From positions 62,001 to 126,000 of the forward strand of contig CAYTPW010000006.1 of assembly GCA_964439935.1 (NCBI GenBank): a DNA stretch of 64,000 nucleotides. Reading direction: 5' to 3'. Of the stretch, positions 17,793 through 25,457 are shown one piece after another; position 1 is the stretch's first letter, and each line of letters starts with the position of its first letter. The notes beneath the pieces are model-generated. The model ran no database searches. It was not told the origin of the DNA and worked only from the letters and a program-made list of their open reading frames with translations. A program made the position numbers and the translations under genes. This DNA comes from JABMQW01 sp964439935 (GTDB taxonomy: Bacteria; Fidelibacterota; Marinisomatia; Marinisomatales; TCS56).

Positions 17793-19196
17793 TTAATTCG
17801 TAATGGTTACTTCCTTGGCACCTTTGACGATTCCAATGCTAGCGCTGGCTCCGATCCTTGTGGCACCAGCCTCAACCATTTTCTTGGCGTCCTCATAGGA
17901 TTTGATTCCACCTGCGGCTTTTACACCAAGCCCGGCTGCTCCCACCACCCTGCTCATCAGAGCCACATCTTCTGCGGTAGCGCCACCGGGACCAAAACCT
18001 GTGGAAGTTTTAACATAATTAGCCCGTGCCTGCTTGGCCAGCTCGCAGGCCCGAACTTTTTCATTGTCGGTTAACAGGGCTGCTTCAATAATCACTTTGC
18101 TGGTGGCACTGCCATCCTCACAGGCTTCGGCAACAGCTCGAATATCGCGATAAACCAGGTCGTCTAAACCGCTTTTCAGGGCACCAATATTGATTACCAT
18201 ATCGATCTCCTTGGCTCCATCACGGATTGCCTGGCGGGTTTCCATAGCCTTGATCTCTGAGGCATGGGCGCCGGAAGGAAAGCCAACAACGGTACAGACC
18301 TTCACATCTGATCCATCTAATTCTCTAGCTGCCAACATGACGAAGCTGGGACTGATACAGACGGTGGCAAAATTGAACTCCCGCGCTTCAGCACATAATT
18401 TCTTGATATCTGCTTCAGTGGCGTCCGGCTTTAAAACAGTATGATCAATGCAGCGGGCAATATCCTCTGGTACATTTTCGCAACCAGTTCCGTTGTGATA
18501 ACCAACCCGCTCCACGCCAAAATTAAGGAAGGTCCGGACGGCCTCCGGCTGTTTTACCATCCTGGTACCGCGGATATAATCAGCTTCCAGTGACTGGGAA
18601 TCACCAGCAAGTGAAAGACTTACACCGACCTGGCTCAGTAATTCGGTCACTCGGTCTGTTATCCGTTCCAGGTCAGATTCAGATATCTCAGTTTCAGTTA
18701 CCTGGTTTGCTGCTGGTCTAGGCTCATCTAATTCAATGTCCGGCTGTATATCAATATCGTTAATCATCTGTACCCGGCGCTGGTGACGCTCAACATTACA
18801 TTCACTGGTAAGAAAAGTTTCCACGATCTGCTTAGCCAGGGCCACGCCAATCAATCCTGCCCCTAAAGTCAGGACCTGCGCATCGTTATGTTCCCGCGCA
18901 TTGCGGGCGGTGGAGACATCATAGCACAGGGCAGCCCGGACGCCAGCCACTTTATTGGAGACCATGGCCGAACCGATCCCTGCCCCATCCACAATAATCC
19001 CAAAATCTGCTTCTCCCGACTGTACACGGCGCGCTACCGCCAGGGCAAATCGTGGATAGTCCACCGCTGTAGTATCATTGGTACCACAATCGTGGATCTC
19101 CGCCAGCAGGCCGGTTAAAAATTCTTTGAGTTGGTTTTTCAAATCCCGGCCGCCATGGTCGGCACCAATCGCTACTTTCAATTTTTGTATTTCCAT
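17793..19196 (-). CDS. RpiB-like / deoxyribose-phosphate aldolase fusion (RpiB-DeoC)
   Basis: This 467-residue fusion has an RpiB/LacAB-type domain (about 5-145, KVAIGADHGGRDL to NDAQVLTLGAGLIG). A linker (about 146-235) contains an amphipathic helix ESDLERITDRVTELLSQ, and a DeoC domain follows (about 243-467). In DeoC the Schiff-base Lys396 (YVKTSTGF), the second Lys426 (VKAAGG) and Asp332 (EIDMVINIG) are all present. It should therefore cleave 2-deoxyribose-5-phosphate to glyceraldehyde-3-phosphate and acetaldehyde. In the RpiB part, E. coli has a catalytic Cys in ICGTGIG; here the motif is VDGAGIG with Asp70. The start ATG has no clear ribosome binding site and lies 33 bases after the regulator gene, suggesting coupled translation. 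Confidence 0.94.
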   Translation of the reverse strand: MEIQKLKVAIGADHGGRDLKNQLKEFLTGLLAEIHDCGTNDTTAVDYPRFALAVARRVQSGEADFGIIVDGAGIGSAMVSNKVAGVRAALCYDVSTARNAREHNDAQVLTLGAGLIGVALAKQIVETFLTSECNVERHQRRVQMINDIDIQPDIELDEPRPAANQVTETEISESDLERITDRVTELLSQVGVSLSLAGDSQSLEADYIRGTRMVKQPEAVRTFLNFGVERVGYHNGTGCENVPEDIARCIDHTVLKPDATEADIKKLCAEAREFNFATVCISPSFVMLAARELDGSDVKVCTVVGFPSGAHASEIKAMETRQAIRDGAKEIDMVINIGALKSGLDDLVYRDIRAVAEACEDGSATSKVIIEAALLTDNEKVRACELAKQARANYVKTSTGFGPGGATAEDVALMSRVVGAAGLGVKAAGGIKSYEDAKKMVEAGATRIGASASIGIVKGAKEVTITN

Positions 19197-19229
19197 TATC
19201 AGCTGATAATTAGCACTACTTTGCTCAAA

Positions 19230-20180
19230 CTATTCTTCCGCGGGCCGCAACAATTGATTGGCCACCCATTCATCGGTAATCAGGGTGTTGAACCAACGAC
19301 CAATCAGTCCGGCTTTAATCGCTGGTAATTTATCCCGGCCACCGGCCACGGCTATTGAATGCTGTTTTTTTCTTAATTCTTCCAGATCGATCCCAATCGT
19401 TCGATCATCCAACGCGGGTGAACAAATCTTACCTTCCCGATCGATAATCCGCGAACAAATATCGCCCACCGCACCCTGATTAAGCAATTCCGCAACCTCA
19501 ATTTCTTCAAAATAATCGGCTTTCACCAGCACTGAATCATAACTAAATGATCCAATTGTGAAAAAAGCTACCGTTGCATCTTGCGCCAATTGCAGGGTAT
19601 GGGCAATATGTCGGTCAGAAATTATGGCTGCTTTCACTTCAGGATCATCAACAATTGCCGGAAGCGGCAATAAATAAGGAATCGCCCTGCATTTTTCGCC
19701 AATAGTCTGGGCAATCTCACTGGCATGAGTATCATATTCCGCCCGCGATATGCCGCCGTTCAGTTGGACCACTGTCATATTATTCACAATCTGGCGATTG
19801 ATCTGAGCGGCAAAAGACTGCATGGTTGTACCCCATGAAACTGCTAGAGTCAGATCATCACAGATCAATTTGTCCAGCAATTGCACCGCCGCCTGCCCCA
19901 GTCGCTTTTGAATTGTGCCGTAACTCTCACCATCATCCGGAATTACCACAACCCGGTTCAAGCTGAATTTTTCGATTAATTCAGTTTCCAGGCGCGTACC
20001 TCTACTGTCAGGGTCGTTGATTGTGATCGTTACAATACCCTGGTCGCGAGCGGACTGCAACATCCTAGAAATCCCCGGTCGGGACACGCCAAATTTCTGT
20101 GCAACCTGCTGTTGCGACAAGCCATGTTCATAGTATAGCCGTGCAATCTCGACTAACATTGCTGTCCGCTCTGCATCCAT
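19230..20180 (-). CDS. SorC/DeoR-type sugar-phosphate-responsive transcription regulator
   Basis: The 316-residue protein has an N-terminal helix-turn-helix (about 8-50, ARLYYEHGLSQQQVAQKFGVSRPGISRMLQ) and a C-terminal sugar-binding domain of the SorC family (from about residue 60). That domain includes VAVSWGTTMQSFA-like and IAVAGGRDKLPAIKAGL segments. The family includes Bacillus DeoR, which binds deoxyribose-5-phosphate and represses nucleoside catabolism genes, so the same ligand is likely here. It is the first gene of the BMC operon, directly downstream of a Bacteroidota-type promoter and a perfect 9-bp inverted repeat. Autoregulation as a repressor released by sugar phosphate is the simplest reading. 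Confidence 0.92.
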   Translation of the reverse strand: MDAERTAMLVEIARLYYEHGLSQQQVAQKFGVSRPGISRMLQSARDQGIVTITINDPDSRGTRLETELIEKFSLNRVVVIPDDGESYGTIQKRLGQAAVQLLDKLICDDLTLAVSWGTTMQSFAAQINRQIVNNMTVVQLNGGISRAEYDTHASEIAQTIGEKCRAIPYLLPLPAIVDDPEVKAAIISDRHIAHTLQLAQDATVAFFTIGSFSYDSVLVKADYFEEIEVAELLNQGAVGDICSRIIDREGKICSPALDDRTIGIDLEELRKKQHSIAVAGGRDKLPAIKAGLIGRWFNTLITDEWVANQLLRPAEE

Positions 20181-20193
20181 CTCAACTATCCGT

Positions 20194-20222
20194 ACATATG
20201 TTCATGTTGTGATAACATATGT
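20194..20222. promoter_or_regulatory. Probable operator of the BMC operon (inverted repeat)
   Basis: ACATATGTT (20194-20202) and AACATATGT (20214-20222) form a perfect 9-bp inverted repeat with an 11-base spacer. It begins one base downstream of the predicted promoter -7 box and ends 13 bases before the regulator start codon, so it would cover the transcription start. It is the expected place for a SorC-type repressor site. Confidence 0.7.
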
Positions 20223-20223
20223 G

Positions 20224-20254
20224 CAAACCTACCAGCTATACATCATAAAGTCAA
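20224..20254 (-). promoter_or_regulatory. Predicted Bacteroidota-type promoter of the BMC operon
   Basis: On the minus strand TTG (20254-20252, within TTGACT) is followed after 20 bases by TAGGTTTG (20231-20224), an exact match to the TAnnTTTG -7 box of Bacteroidota primary promoters. The start point would fall at or just inside the inverted repeat at 20194-20222. The -33 element is CTTG rather than TTTG. Confidence 0.6.
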
Positions 20255-20308
20255 GTAAAAAAATAATTTGTCGCATCCAAGGAAGTGTACAAAAGAAGAT
20301 ACCACCGT

Positions 20309-21646
20309 TTAAATCAACCGTTTTACGCTGTTAATTAATTCTGTCGCCTGCTCCCCGGTTTCAGCCTCGGCATAGATTCGCATTATCGGTTCAGTATTGG
20401 ATTTACGCAGATGAACCCAACGATCGCTCCATCTGAATTTGATTCCGTCAATCGTATTTACTTCCGCTTCCGAGAAAGCGGTTTTCACATTTTTTAAAGC
20501 GGAATCAACATCGACGCTTTCTAACCTGACTTTATCTTTTACAATTATAAATTTTGGCAGGGTGATCGCTATTTCGCTGAGGGACTGGTCAGACTGAGCC
20601 ATACGGTTCAGTACCATTGCCACTCCAACCAGAGAATCACGCCCCAGATGAGCATCGCGCAGTATTACACCACCATTCCCCTCACCACCCAGTGGAACTC
20701 CCTGGGCCTGCATCATTTGTACTACATTAATCTCGCCCACCGCTGAGCGTAATACTTTGGTACCGTAGATTTCAGCGAGTTTATCCAGTGCCATTGTAGT
20801 TGAGAGATTGACCACGATCGGTTCCGGCATGCCGGTCGTTCGCCAGTAACCATCCACAGCCAGCACCAGCGTATTTTCTTCCCCTAAGGGGATACCTTTT
20901 TCTGACACCAGTGCCAGCCGATCAGCATCCGGATCAACGGCAAAACCGACTGCCGCGCTGTGCTTGGTTACCGCACTACCCAAATCCAGCAGATTCTCGG
21001 GCAGCGGTTCGGTTCCCCTCAAAAATTCACCAGTAGGCTCGCAATACAGTGGTACGACTTCACAGTTCAGCGCCTTTAATAGATCCGGTAATGCAACAGC
21101 ACCAGCACCATTCACGGCATCAATTACCACTTTAAACTGACGCTGTCGAATTCTGCTCACCTCAATACAATCCAAGCTCAGGATATGCTCAATATGGCTT
21201 TTTATCGCATCATTTCGAATCCGGGTCTCGCCAGCTTGACCAACATGAAGGGTGGCACAACCTTCGTCAACATGCTCAAACAAACGAGTACATTGCTCAG
21301 GATGAAAGAAAATGCCATCGGAGCGAACGAATTTCAAGCCATTCCATTCTATGGGATTGTGACTGGCTGTGACAATAATACCACCGGCAGCGGTACAGTG
21401 ATCCGTAATAAATTGGACAGTGGGGGTGGGTACTATTCCGCAATCGACTACATTCCTGCCCAGGGCTACCAGTTCACCGGAAATCACAGTTAATAACTCA
21501 TAACCGGAAGGTCGACTGTCGCGCCCCAGAACAATATCCCCATCCGGCAATAAATCATTAAATGCGCGTGCATATGACTGTACGACCTCAATCGTCAAAT
21601 CCCTGGTGACTAACCCACGTACCCCGGATATACTACGAATCAGCAT
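20309..21646 (-). CDS. Phosphohexomutase, archaeal-type phosphoglucosamine mutase
   Basis: This 445-residue protein of the alpha-D-phosphohexomutase superfamily has the phosphoserine loop IVTASHNPIEWNG (Ser95). The metal-binding loop is VDPDADRLALV, the sugar-binding loop is GGEGNGGVILRDAHLGRDS, and the phosphate-binding C-terminus is RKSNTEPIMRIYAEAET. The GGEGNGG loop resembles archaeal GlmM-type enzymes more than bacterial GlmM (GGEQSGH). It should move phosphate between C1 and C6 of a hexose, with glucosamine-6-phosphate the usual substrate. It lies directly upstream of the BMC operon on the same strand but is separated by the BMC promoter. A role as phosphopentomutase feeding deoxyribose-5-phosphate to the BMC is possible but not shown. 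Confidence 0.88.
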   Translation of the reverse strand: MLIRSISGVRGLVTRDLTIEVVQSYARAFNDLLPDGDIVLGRDSRPSGYELLTVISGELVALGRNVVDCGIVPTPTVQFITDHCTAAGGIIVTASHNPIEWNGLKFVRSDGIFFHPEQCTRLFEHVDEGCATLHVGQAGETRIRNDAIKSHIEHILSLDCIEVSRIRQRQFKVVIDAVNGAGAVALPDLLKALNCEVVPLYCEPTGEFLRGTEPLPENLLDLGSAVTKHSAAVGFAVDPDADRLALVSEKGIPLGEENTLVLAVDGYWRTTGMPEPIVVNLSTTMALDKLAEIYGTKVLRSAVGEINVVQMMQAQGVPLGGEGNGGVILRDAHLGRDSLVGVAMVLNRMAQSDQSLSEIAITLPKFIIVKDKVRLESVDVDSALKNVKTAFSEAEVNTIDGIKFRWSDRWVHLRKSNTEPIMRIYAEAETGEQATELINSVKRLI

Positions 21647-21703
21647 TCATTCAATCCTTATTGATTAATACTATTACCATCGATAAACTTAATTACAAGG
21701 TAC

Positions 21704-21733
21704 AAAAAAAGGCTCGGGATTTTCCCGAGCCTT
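21704..21733 (-). terminator. Rho-independent terminator after rpsU
   Basis: On the minus strand AAGGCTCGGGA pairs with TCCCGAGCCTT across a short AAA loop and is followed by a run of seven T bases. It lies 22 bases downstream of the S21 stop and ends the sigma-like/rpsU transcript before the phosphohexomutase gene. Confidence 0.9.
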
Positions 21734-21754
21734 CCAGAATTACACAAATGTCGC

Positions 21755-21949
21755 TTAGTAATAATAACGCGCCATTCGAGCGAGGCGACGAGCGGTCTTC
21801 TTCCTTTGAGCGCGTTTTTCATCACTGGGCTTAACATAGAACGACTTGGCCTTAAGTGTGCGCAGTACACCAGCCCGTTCCCACTTCTTCTTGAAGCGGC
21901 GTAAAGCCCTTTCCAGCGGTTCGTCTTTTCTGACCGTCACTTCCACCAT
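21755..21949 (-). CDS. rpsU: Ribosomal protein S21
   Basis: The 64-residue basic protein starts VEVTVRKDEPLERALRRFKK and continues KWERAGVLRTLKAKSFYVKPSDEKRAQRKK, the complete and highly typical S21 sequence. S21 sits on the 30S subunit near the anti-Shine-Dalgarno. The start is fixed by a strong GGAGGTG a few bases upstream. It follows the sigma-like gene by 24 bases and is followed by a strong terminator. A role beyond the ribosome is not suggested by the sequence. Confidence 0.97.
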   Translation of the reverse strand: MVEVTVRKDEPLERALRRFKKKWERAGVLRTLKAKSFYVKPSDEKRAQRKKTARRLARMARYYY

Positions 21950-21973
21950 AGAATCACCTCCCTTGGTGGCGGA

Positions 21974-22321
21974 TTATCCGAGATAAGTTCTCAGCATTTT
22001 TCTCCGGGAACGGTGGCGCAGGCGCCGAATCGCCTTTTGCTTGATTTGGCGAACCAGTTCACGGGTTAAGTTAAATTCTTGTCCAATTTCATTAAGCGTG
22101 AGCGCGTACTCCCGGCCAATCCCTAAATACATCAGGATCACCTGCTGTTCGCGTTCATTGAGGTTGCCAAGAGCCTGCCGAATTTCATTTTTCAAAGAAT
22201 CCTGCATTGATGATGCCTCCGGATCGGCTTGTCGGTCATCCTCGGTAATATCAATCAACAAATTTGTACTGTCGGCGTGAAACGAGGTACCCGTTGAACG
22301 ATACCGGCCTGAGTTCCGCAA
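21974..22321 (-). CDS. Truncated sigma-70 protein: regions 3-4 only
   Basis: This 115-residue protein aligns with only the C-terminal part of primary sigma factors. It opens LRNSGRYRSTGTSFHADSTN, the region 3 part where RpoD has a similar conserved stretch, and carries region 4 from IRQALGNLNEREQQVILMYLGIG to LTLNEIGQEFNLTRELVRQIKQKAIRRLRH, with the helix-turn-helix that reads -35 elements. Regions 1.2 and 2, which bind core polymerase and melt DNA, are absent. The start is TTG at 22321; an in-frame TAA lies 12 codons upstream, and the bases beyond are AT-rich with stops in all frames. It could be a remnant of an rpoD copy or a stand-alone regulator. It is co-transcribed with rpsU. Confidence 0.75.
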   Translation of the reverse strand: MRNSGRYRSTGTSFHADSTNLLIDITEDDRQADPEASSMQDSLKNEIRQALGNLNEREQQVILMYLGIGREYALTLNEIGQEFNLTRELVRQIKQKAIRRLRHRSRRKMLRTYLG

Positions 22322-22764
22322 GGCATCGCGCAGATCCTGATCACTCGTACCCGATTAACGGCTACGGCTCAGATTAGCTTTCTCACCGTACGTAACTTTA
22401 TCAGGTACATATAATACCGTTTCGTTTCACAAAAAGCAGGCGAATTTACGGTTAAGCTGTTAATTTTTCAACTCGCTCTTGTATCCTCAACATTAAATAT
22501 GCAGACATTGTACCAAACTCTTGATTAGTTGATGCTTAGATAATAAAAACTGGAATCATCAAACAATCATTAAATATGGTTGCAACACCATCCTATCATC
22601 AGAATTAACCGGTAATTATTATCCCACGTCCTTGGACCTATTGCTCAATTCGTATTTCTATTGCTTTGAAATAACCGTCTAATAAACTGAAATTAGCCTT
22701 CTAATGAGTGTGGGGAATACTGGAATTAAGTCACATTAAACAATACAATTCAGATAAATAAGCG
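22322..22764. other. Non-coding intergenic stretch between divergent genes
   Basis: This 443-base AT-rich gap lies between the sigma-like gene (minus) and a membrane protein gene (plus). No open frame of note, tRNA, strong inverted repeat or coding similarity was recognised. It must hold promoters for both flanking units, but none could be picked with confidence. Confidence 0.5.
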
Positions 22765-23574
22765 ATGAAAAGATACCAAAGCCTGCTGCTATGGATAACG
22801 GCTCTTATAATCACTCTGTCTTCGGCAGTGTATCAGCGCCTGACCGGTCCCAATCACCCATTGAAGGGACAGGTAACCGTTAATGCAACTACATATAAAT
22901 TTTCACTCCTGCGATCATATAATACGGGGAATGACGCCGAAATACAATTATCGATCCCCGATCACCTGATCACCGGTAAATTAAGTTACCGGCGCTATCG
23001 CAGCCATGACGATTGGTCTACCGTGCCCCTTGTTCGGGAACAGGATGATCTGCTGGGTTATCTCCCCCAACAGCCATCGGCCGGCAAGGTGATGTACACA
23101 ATCAGCTTGGTTGGTGCAGCCAGCACAGAAACAATGCTGACTGATATACCGGTTATTTTAAGATACAACGATGCAGTGCCCGGTTTCATCCTCCTGCCCC
23201 ATGTTTTGATTATGTTCACCGCCATGCTGATTTCAAATCGCAGTGGATTGCAGGCACTGACCAGGGGCGGGAACCTTTTTAATTATGCTCTGTGGACTAC
23301 CGGATTGTTATTGGTCGGAGGTCTGATTCTCGGGCCTATTGTACAGAAATACGCCTTTGGTGCCTATTGGACCGGGTGGCCATTTGGGAACGATCTAACG
23401 GACAATAAAACAATTGTTGCCTTCATTGCCTGGGTGCTGGCGGTTTGGAAAAACAAGGATCGGGTCGGGAACCGGGGCTGGGTTCTGGCAGCCAGTATCG
23501 TCCTGTTCCTGGTCTATATGATCCCGCACAGTATGCTAGGCTCGGAGCTTGATTATACAACAATGGAACAGTAG
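22765..23574 (+). CDS. Conserved-looking membrane protein of unknown function
   Basis: The 269-residue protein has an N-terminal signal/anchor helix (about 5-24), a periplasmic beta-rich domain (about 30-130, with GKLSYRRYRSHDDWSTV and GKVMYTISL strands), and four C-terminal membrane helices (about 145-260). The C-terminal part has LIMFTAMLISNRSG, GGLILGPIVQKYAFGAYWTGWPFGNDLTDNKT and VLAASIVLFLVYMIPHSMLGSELDY. The phrase AFGxYWTGWPFGxDLTDNK looks like a conserved signature of an uncharacterised FCB-group membrane family. It ends 17 bases before the SLC13 permease gene and is likely co-expressed with it. Confidence 0.7.
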   Translation: MKRYQSLLLWITALIITLSSAVYQRLTGPNHPLKGQVTVNATTYKFSLLRSYNTGNDAEIQLSIPDHLITGKLSYRRYRSHDDWSTVPLVREQDDLLGYLPQQPSAGKVMYTISLVGAASTETMLTDIPVILRYNDAVPGFILLPHVLIMFTAMLISNRSGLQALTRGGNLFNYALWTTGLLLVGGLILGPIVQKYAFGAYWTGWPFGNDLTDNKTIVAFIAWVLAVWKNKDRVGNRGWVLAASIVLFLVYMIPHSMLGSELDYTTMEQ

Positions 23575-23591
23575 TGGATTGCTAGTTATTC

Positions 23592-25394
23592 ATGACAATT
23601 GAAATCATCATAGTTCTGGCGATTATTTTCATTACGGTAGTGTTATTTGCCACAGAAGCATTGCCAATTGAGATCACGGCGATGGTCTGTCTGGGAATGC
23701 TGGTATTAACCGGTGCGCTGGACATAGACGCCGCCTTCAGCGGTTTTTCCAACGCAGCAGTATTGACAATCGCCATGCTCTTTGCCCTGAGCTATGCTCT
23801 GCAGAAAACCGGTGTATTGGAATATTTTGTAATCACCCTTAATAAACTGGCACAGCGTTCCACCACGCTGGGGTTGGTCGTATTCTTGTTTTCAATCGCA
23901 ATCCTATCTGCTTTTATAAACAATACTGCCGTTGTAGCCATTTTTATACCAATTGCTATCCGAATGGCACAGAAATATTCGATCAGTCCTTCAAAGATAT
24001 TAATACCCCTAAGCTATGCTGCCATTATGGGTGGAACCTTAACATTGATAGGTACATCCACCAATTTATTGGTCAATTCAATAATGACTAATTCCTCCTC
24101 GGAAGAAGCTTTGGGAATGTTTGAATTCACGCGCTACGGAATCATTCTCTTGCTGGTTGGCATAGCTTATATCACCCTGATTGGGTATCGGCTGTTACCT
24201 TCCCGCACCATAACCGGCAGTTTGACGCAGAATTATCACATGGGCAGTTATCTGACTGAGATTAAAATCACCGACGAATCGAATCTGGCTGGAAAATCCT
24301 GTCTTGAGCGTAATATAAGTCAAAATTACGACGTCGTGGTTCTGGATATTCTCCGTAATAATGTTCGTCTGACTACTAACATCCGGGATGCGAAACTCCA
24401 GCCCGGTGATATTCTTTTTGTCCGTGGTGCCGTGGAAGATATACTACGGTTAAAGGAGATTGAAAAGGTAACACTATTGACCGATGAAAAGCTGACTCAT
24501 GTTGAGCTGGTACAGCGAGATAATATTCTGGTGGAATGTTTGATGACAGATCAATCCAATCTAGTCGGTCGCAGTGTAATGGAATCAAACTTCCGGCGTC
24601 ATTTTGGTGCTTTCGTTCTAGCTATTAGGCGTGAAGGTGCTATCCTCCGCAGCAAAATTGCCCATATTATTTTAAGGGCTTATGATACACTTTTAGTGTA
24701 CGGGCCTCGGGAAAAAATCCAGGAGATGGCCTCCACCGGCGATTTTATCATGTTGCAGGAAATCGAAGCTAAGTTGAAACGGCATCGCTTCTGGTGGTTA
24801 AGTATAATCGTTTTGCTTGGTGCAGTATTCCTGGCAGCTCTTGGCATTTCGCCAATCATAAAAAATGCTTTACTAGCGGTAATAATACTGCTGGTTGTAC
24901 GGGTTATAACACCCAATGAAGTATATCATTCGATACACTGGCCGGTAATTATCTTGATCGCTTCTTTAATTCCCCTGGGTATTGCAATCCAGACCAGCGG
25001 CACGGCCGATTGGATCGGGAGTAATATCTACCGGATGACCACCAGCGTTCCGGAGCCACTCAAGGGTTATGTACTTATCGGATTACTCTATTTACTAACT
25101 GCCATTTTAACCGAGGTTTCTTCCAACGCTGCAGCGGCAATTATCATGGTGCCGATCGCAATTAATATTGCCGCTCAAATTGGATTAATGCCGCGGACAT
25201 TTATTCTGGCAATCTGTTTCGCTGCCTCGGCCTCATTCATGACACCGGTTGGTTATCAGACCAATATGATGGTTTACGGGCCGGGTGGCTATAAATTTTC
25301 AGATTATCTGAAAAGCGGTACTCCCCTGGCTATAATTTTATGGATTACTGCAATCCTGCTGATTCCGGTTCTGTGGCCGTTTACACCTGTTTAG
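23592..25394 (+). CDS. SLC13/DASS-family permease with two TrkA-C domains
   Basis: The 600-residue inner-membrane protein has about eleven hydrophobic segments split into two halves. A cytoplasmic insert of about 170 residues (about 215-385) contains two RCK_C/TrkA-C-like domains (SNLAGKSCLERNIS onward and SNLVGRSVMESNFR onward). The pore-forming motifs are AFINNTAVVAIFIPIA with TLIGTSTNLLVNSIM in the first half, and TEVSSNAAAAIIMVPIA with MTPVGYQTNMMVYGPGGY in the second. This matches the SLC13-like permeases that import sulfate or dicarboxylates with Na+. The substrate cannot be read from sequence. It is probably in one transcript with the preceding membrane protein. Confidence 0.9.
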   Translation: MTIEIIIVLAIIFITVVLFATEALPIEITAMVCLGMLVLTGALDIDAAFSGFSNAAVLTIAMLFALSYALQKTGVLEYFVITLNKLAQRSTTLGLVVFLFSIAILSAFINNTAVVAIFIPIAIRMAQKYSISPSKILIPLSYAAIMGGTLTLIGTSTNLLVNSIMTNSSSEEALGMFEFTRYGIILLLVGIAYITLIGYRLLPSRTITGSLTQNYHMGSYLTEIKITDESNLAGKSCLERNISQNYDVVVLDILRNNVRLTTNIRDAKLQPGDILFVRGAVEDILRLKEIEKVTLLTDEKLTHVELVQRDNILVECLMTDQSNLVGRSVMESNFRRHFGAFVLAIRREGAILRSKIAHIILRAYDTLLVYGPREKIQEMASTGDFIMLQEIEAKLKRHRFWWLSIIVLLGAVFLAALGISPIIKNALLAVIILLVVRVITPNEVYHSIHWPVIILIASLIPLGIAIQTSGTADWIGSNIYRMTTSVPEPLKGYVLIGLLYLLTAILTEVSSNAAAAIIMVPIAINIAAQIGLMPRTFILAICFAASASFMTPVGYQTNMMVYGPGGYKFSDYLKSGTPLAIILWITAILLIPVLWPFTPV

Positions 25395-25457
25395 ATTATA
25401 GAAATATCGAATATCAATCCCCCGCCCGGTTCACGTTCGCAAACTGAAGATAATCCT

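Noticed and set aside
21658..21870. 70-residue minus-strand frame overlapping rpsU
   Set aside because: Out-of-frame shadow of rpsU and its terminator.
22322..22440. Upstream remnants of rpoD in another frame
   Set aside because: Reading all three frames just upstream of the sigma fragment gave only a few codons between stops and no match to region 2, so a simple frameshift is not supported.
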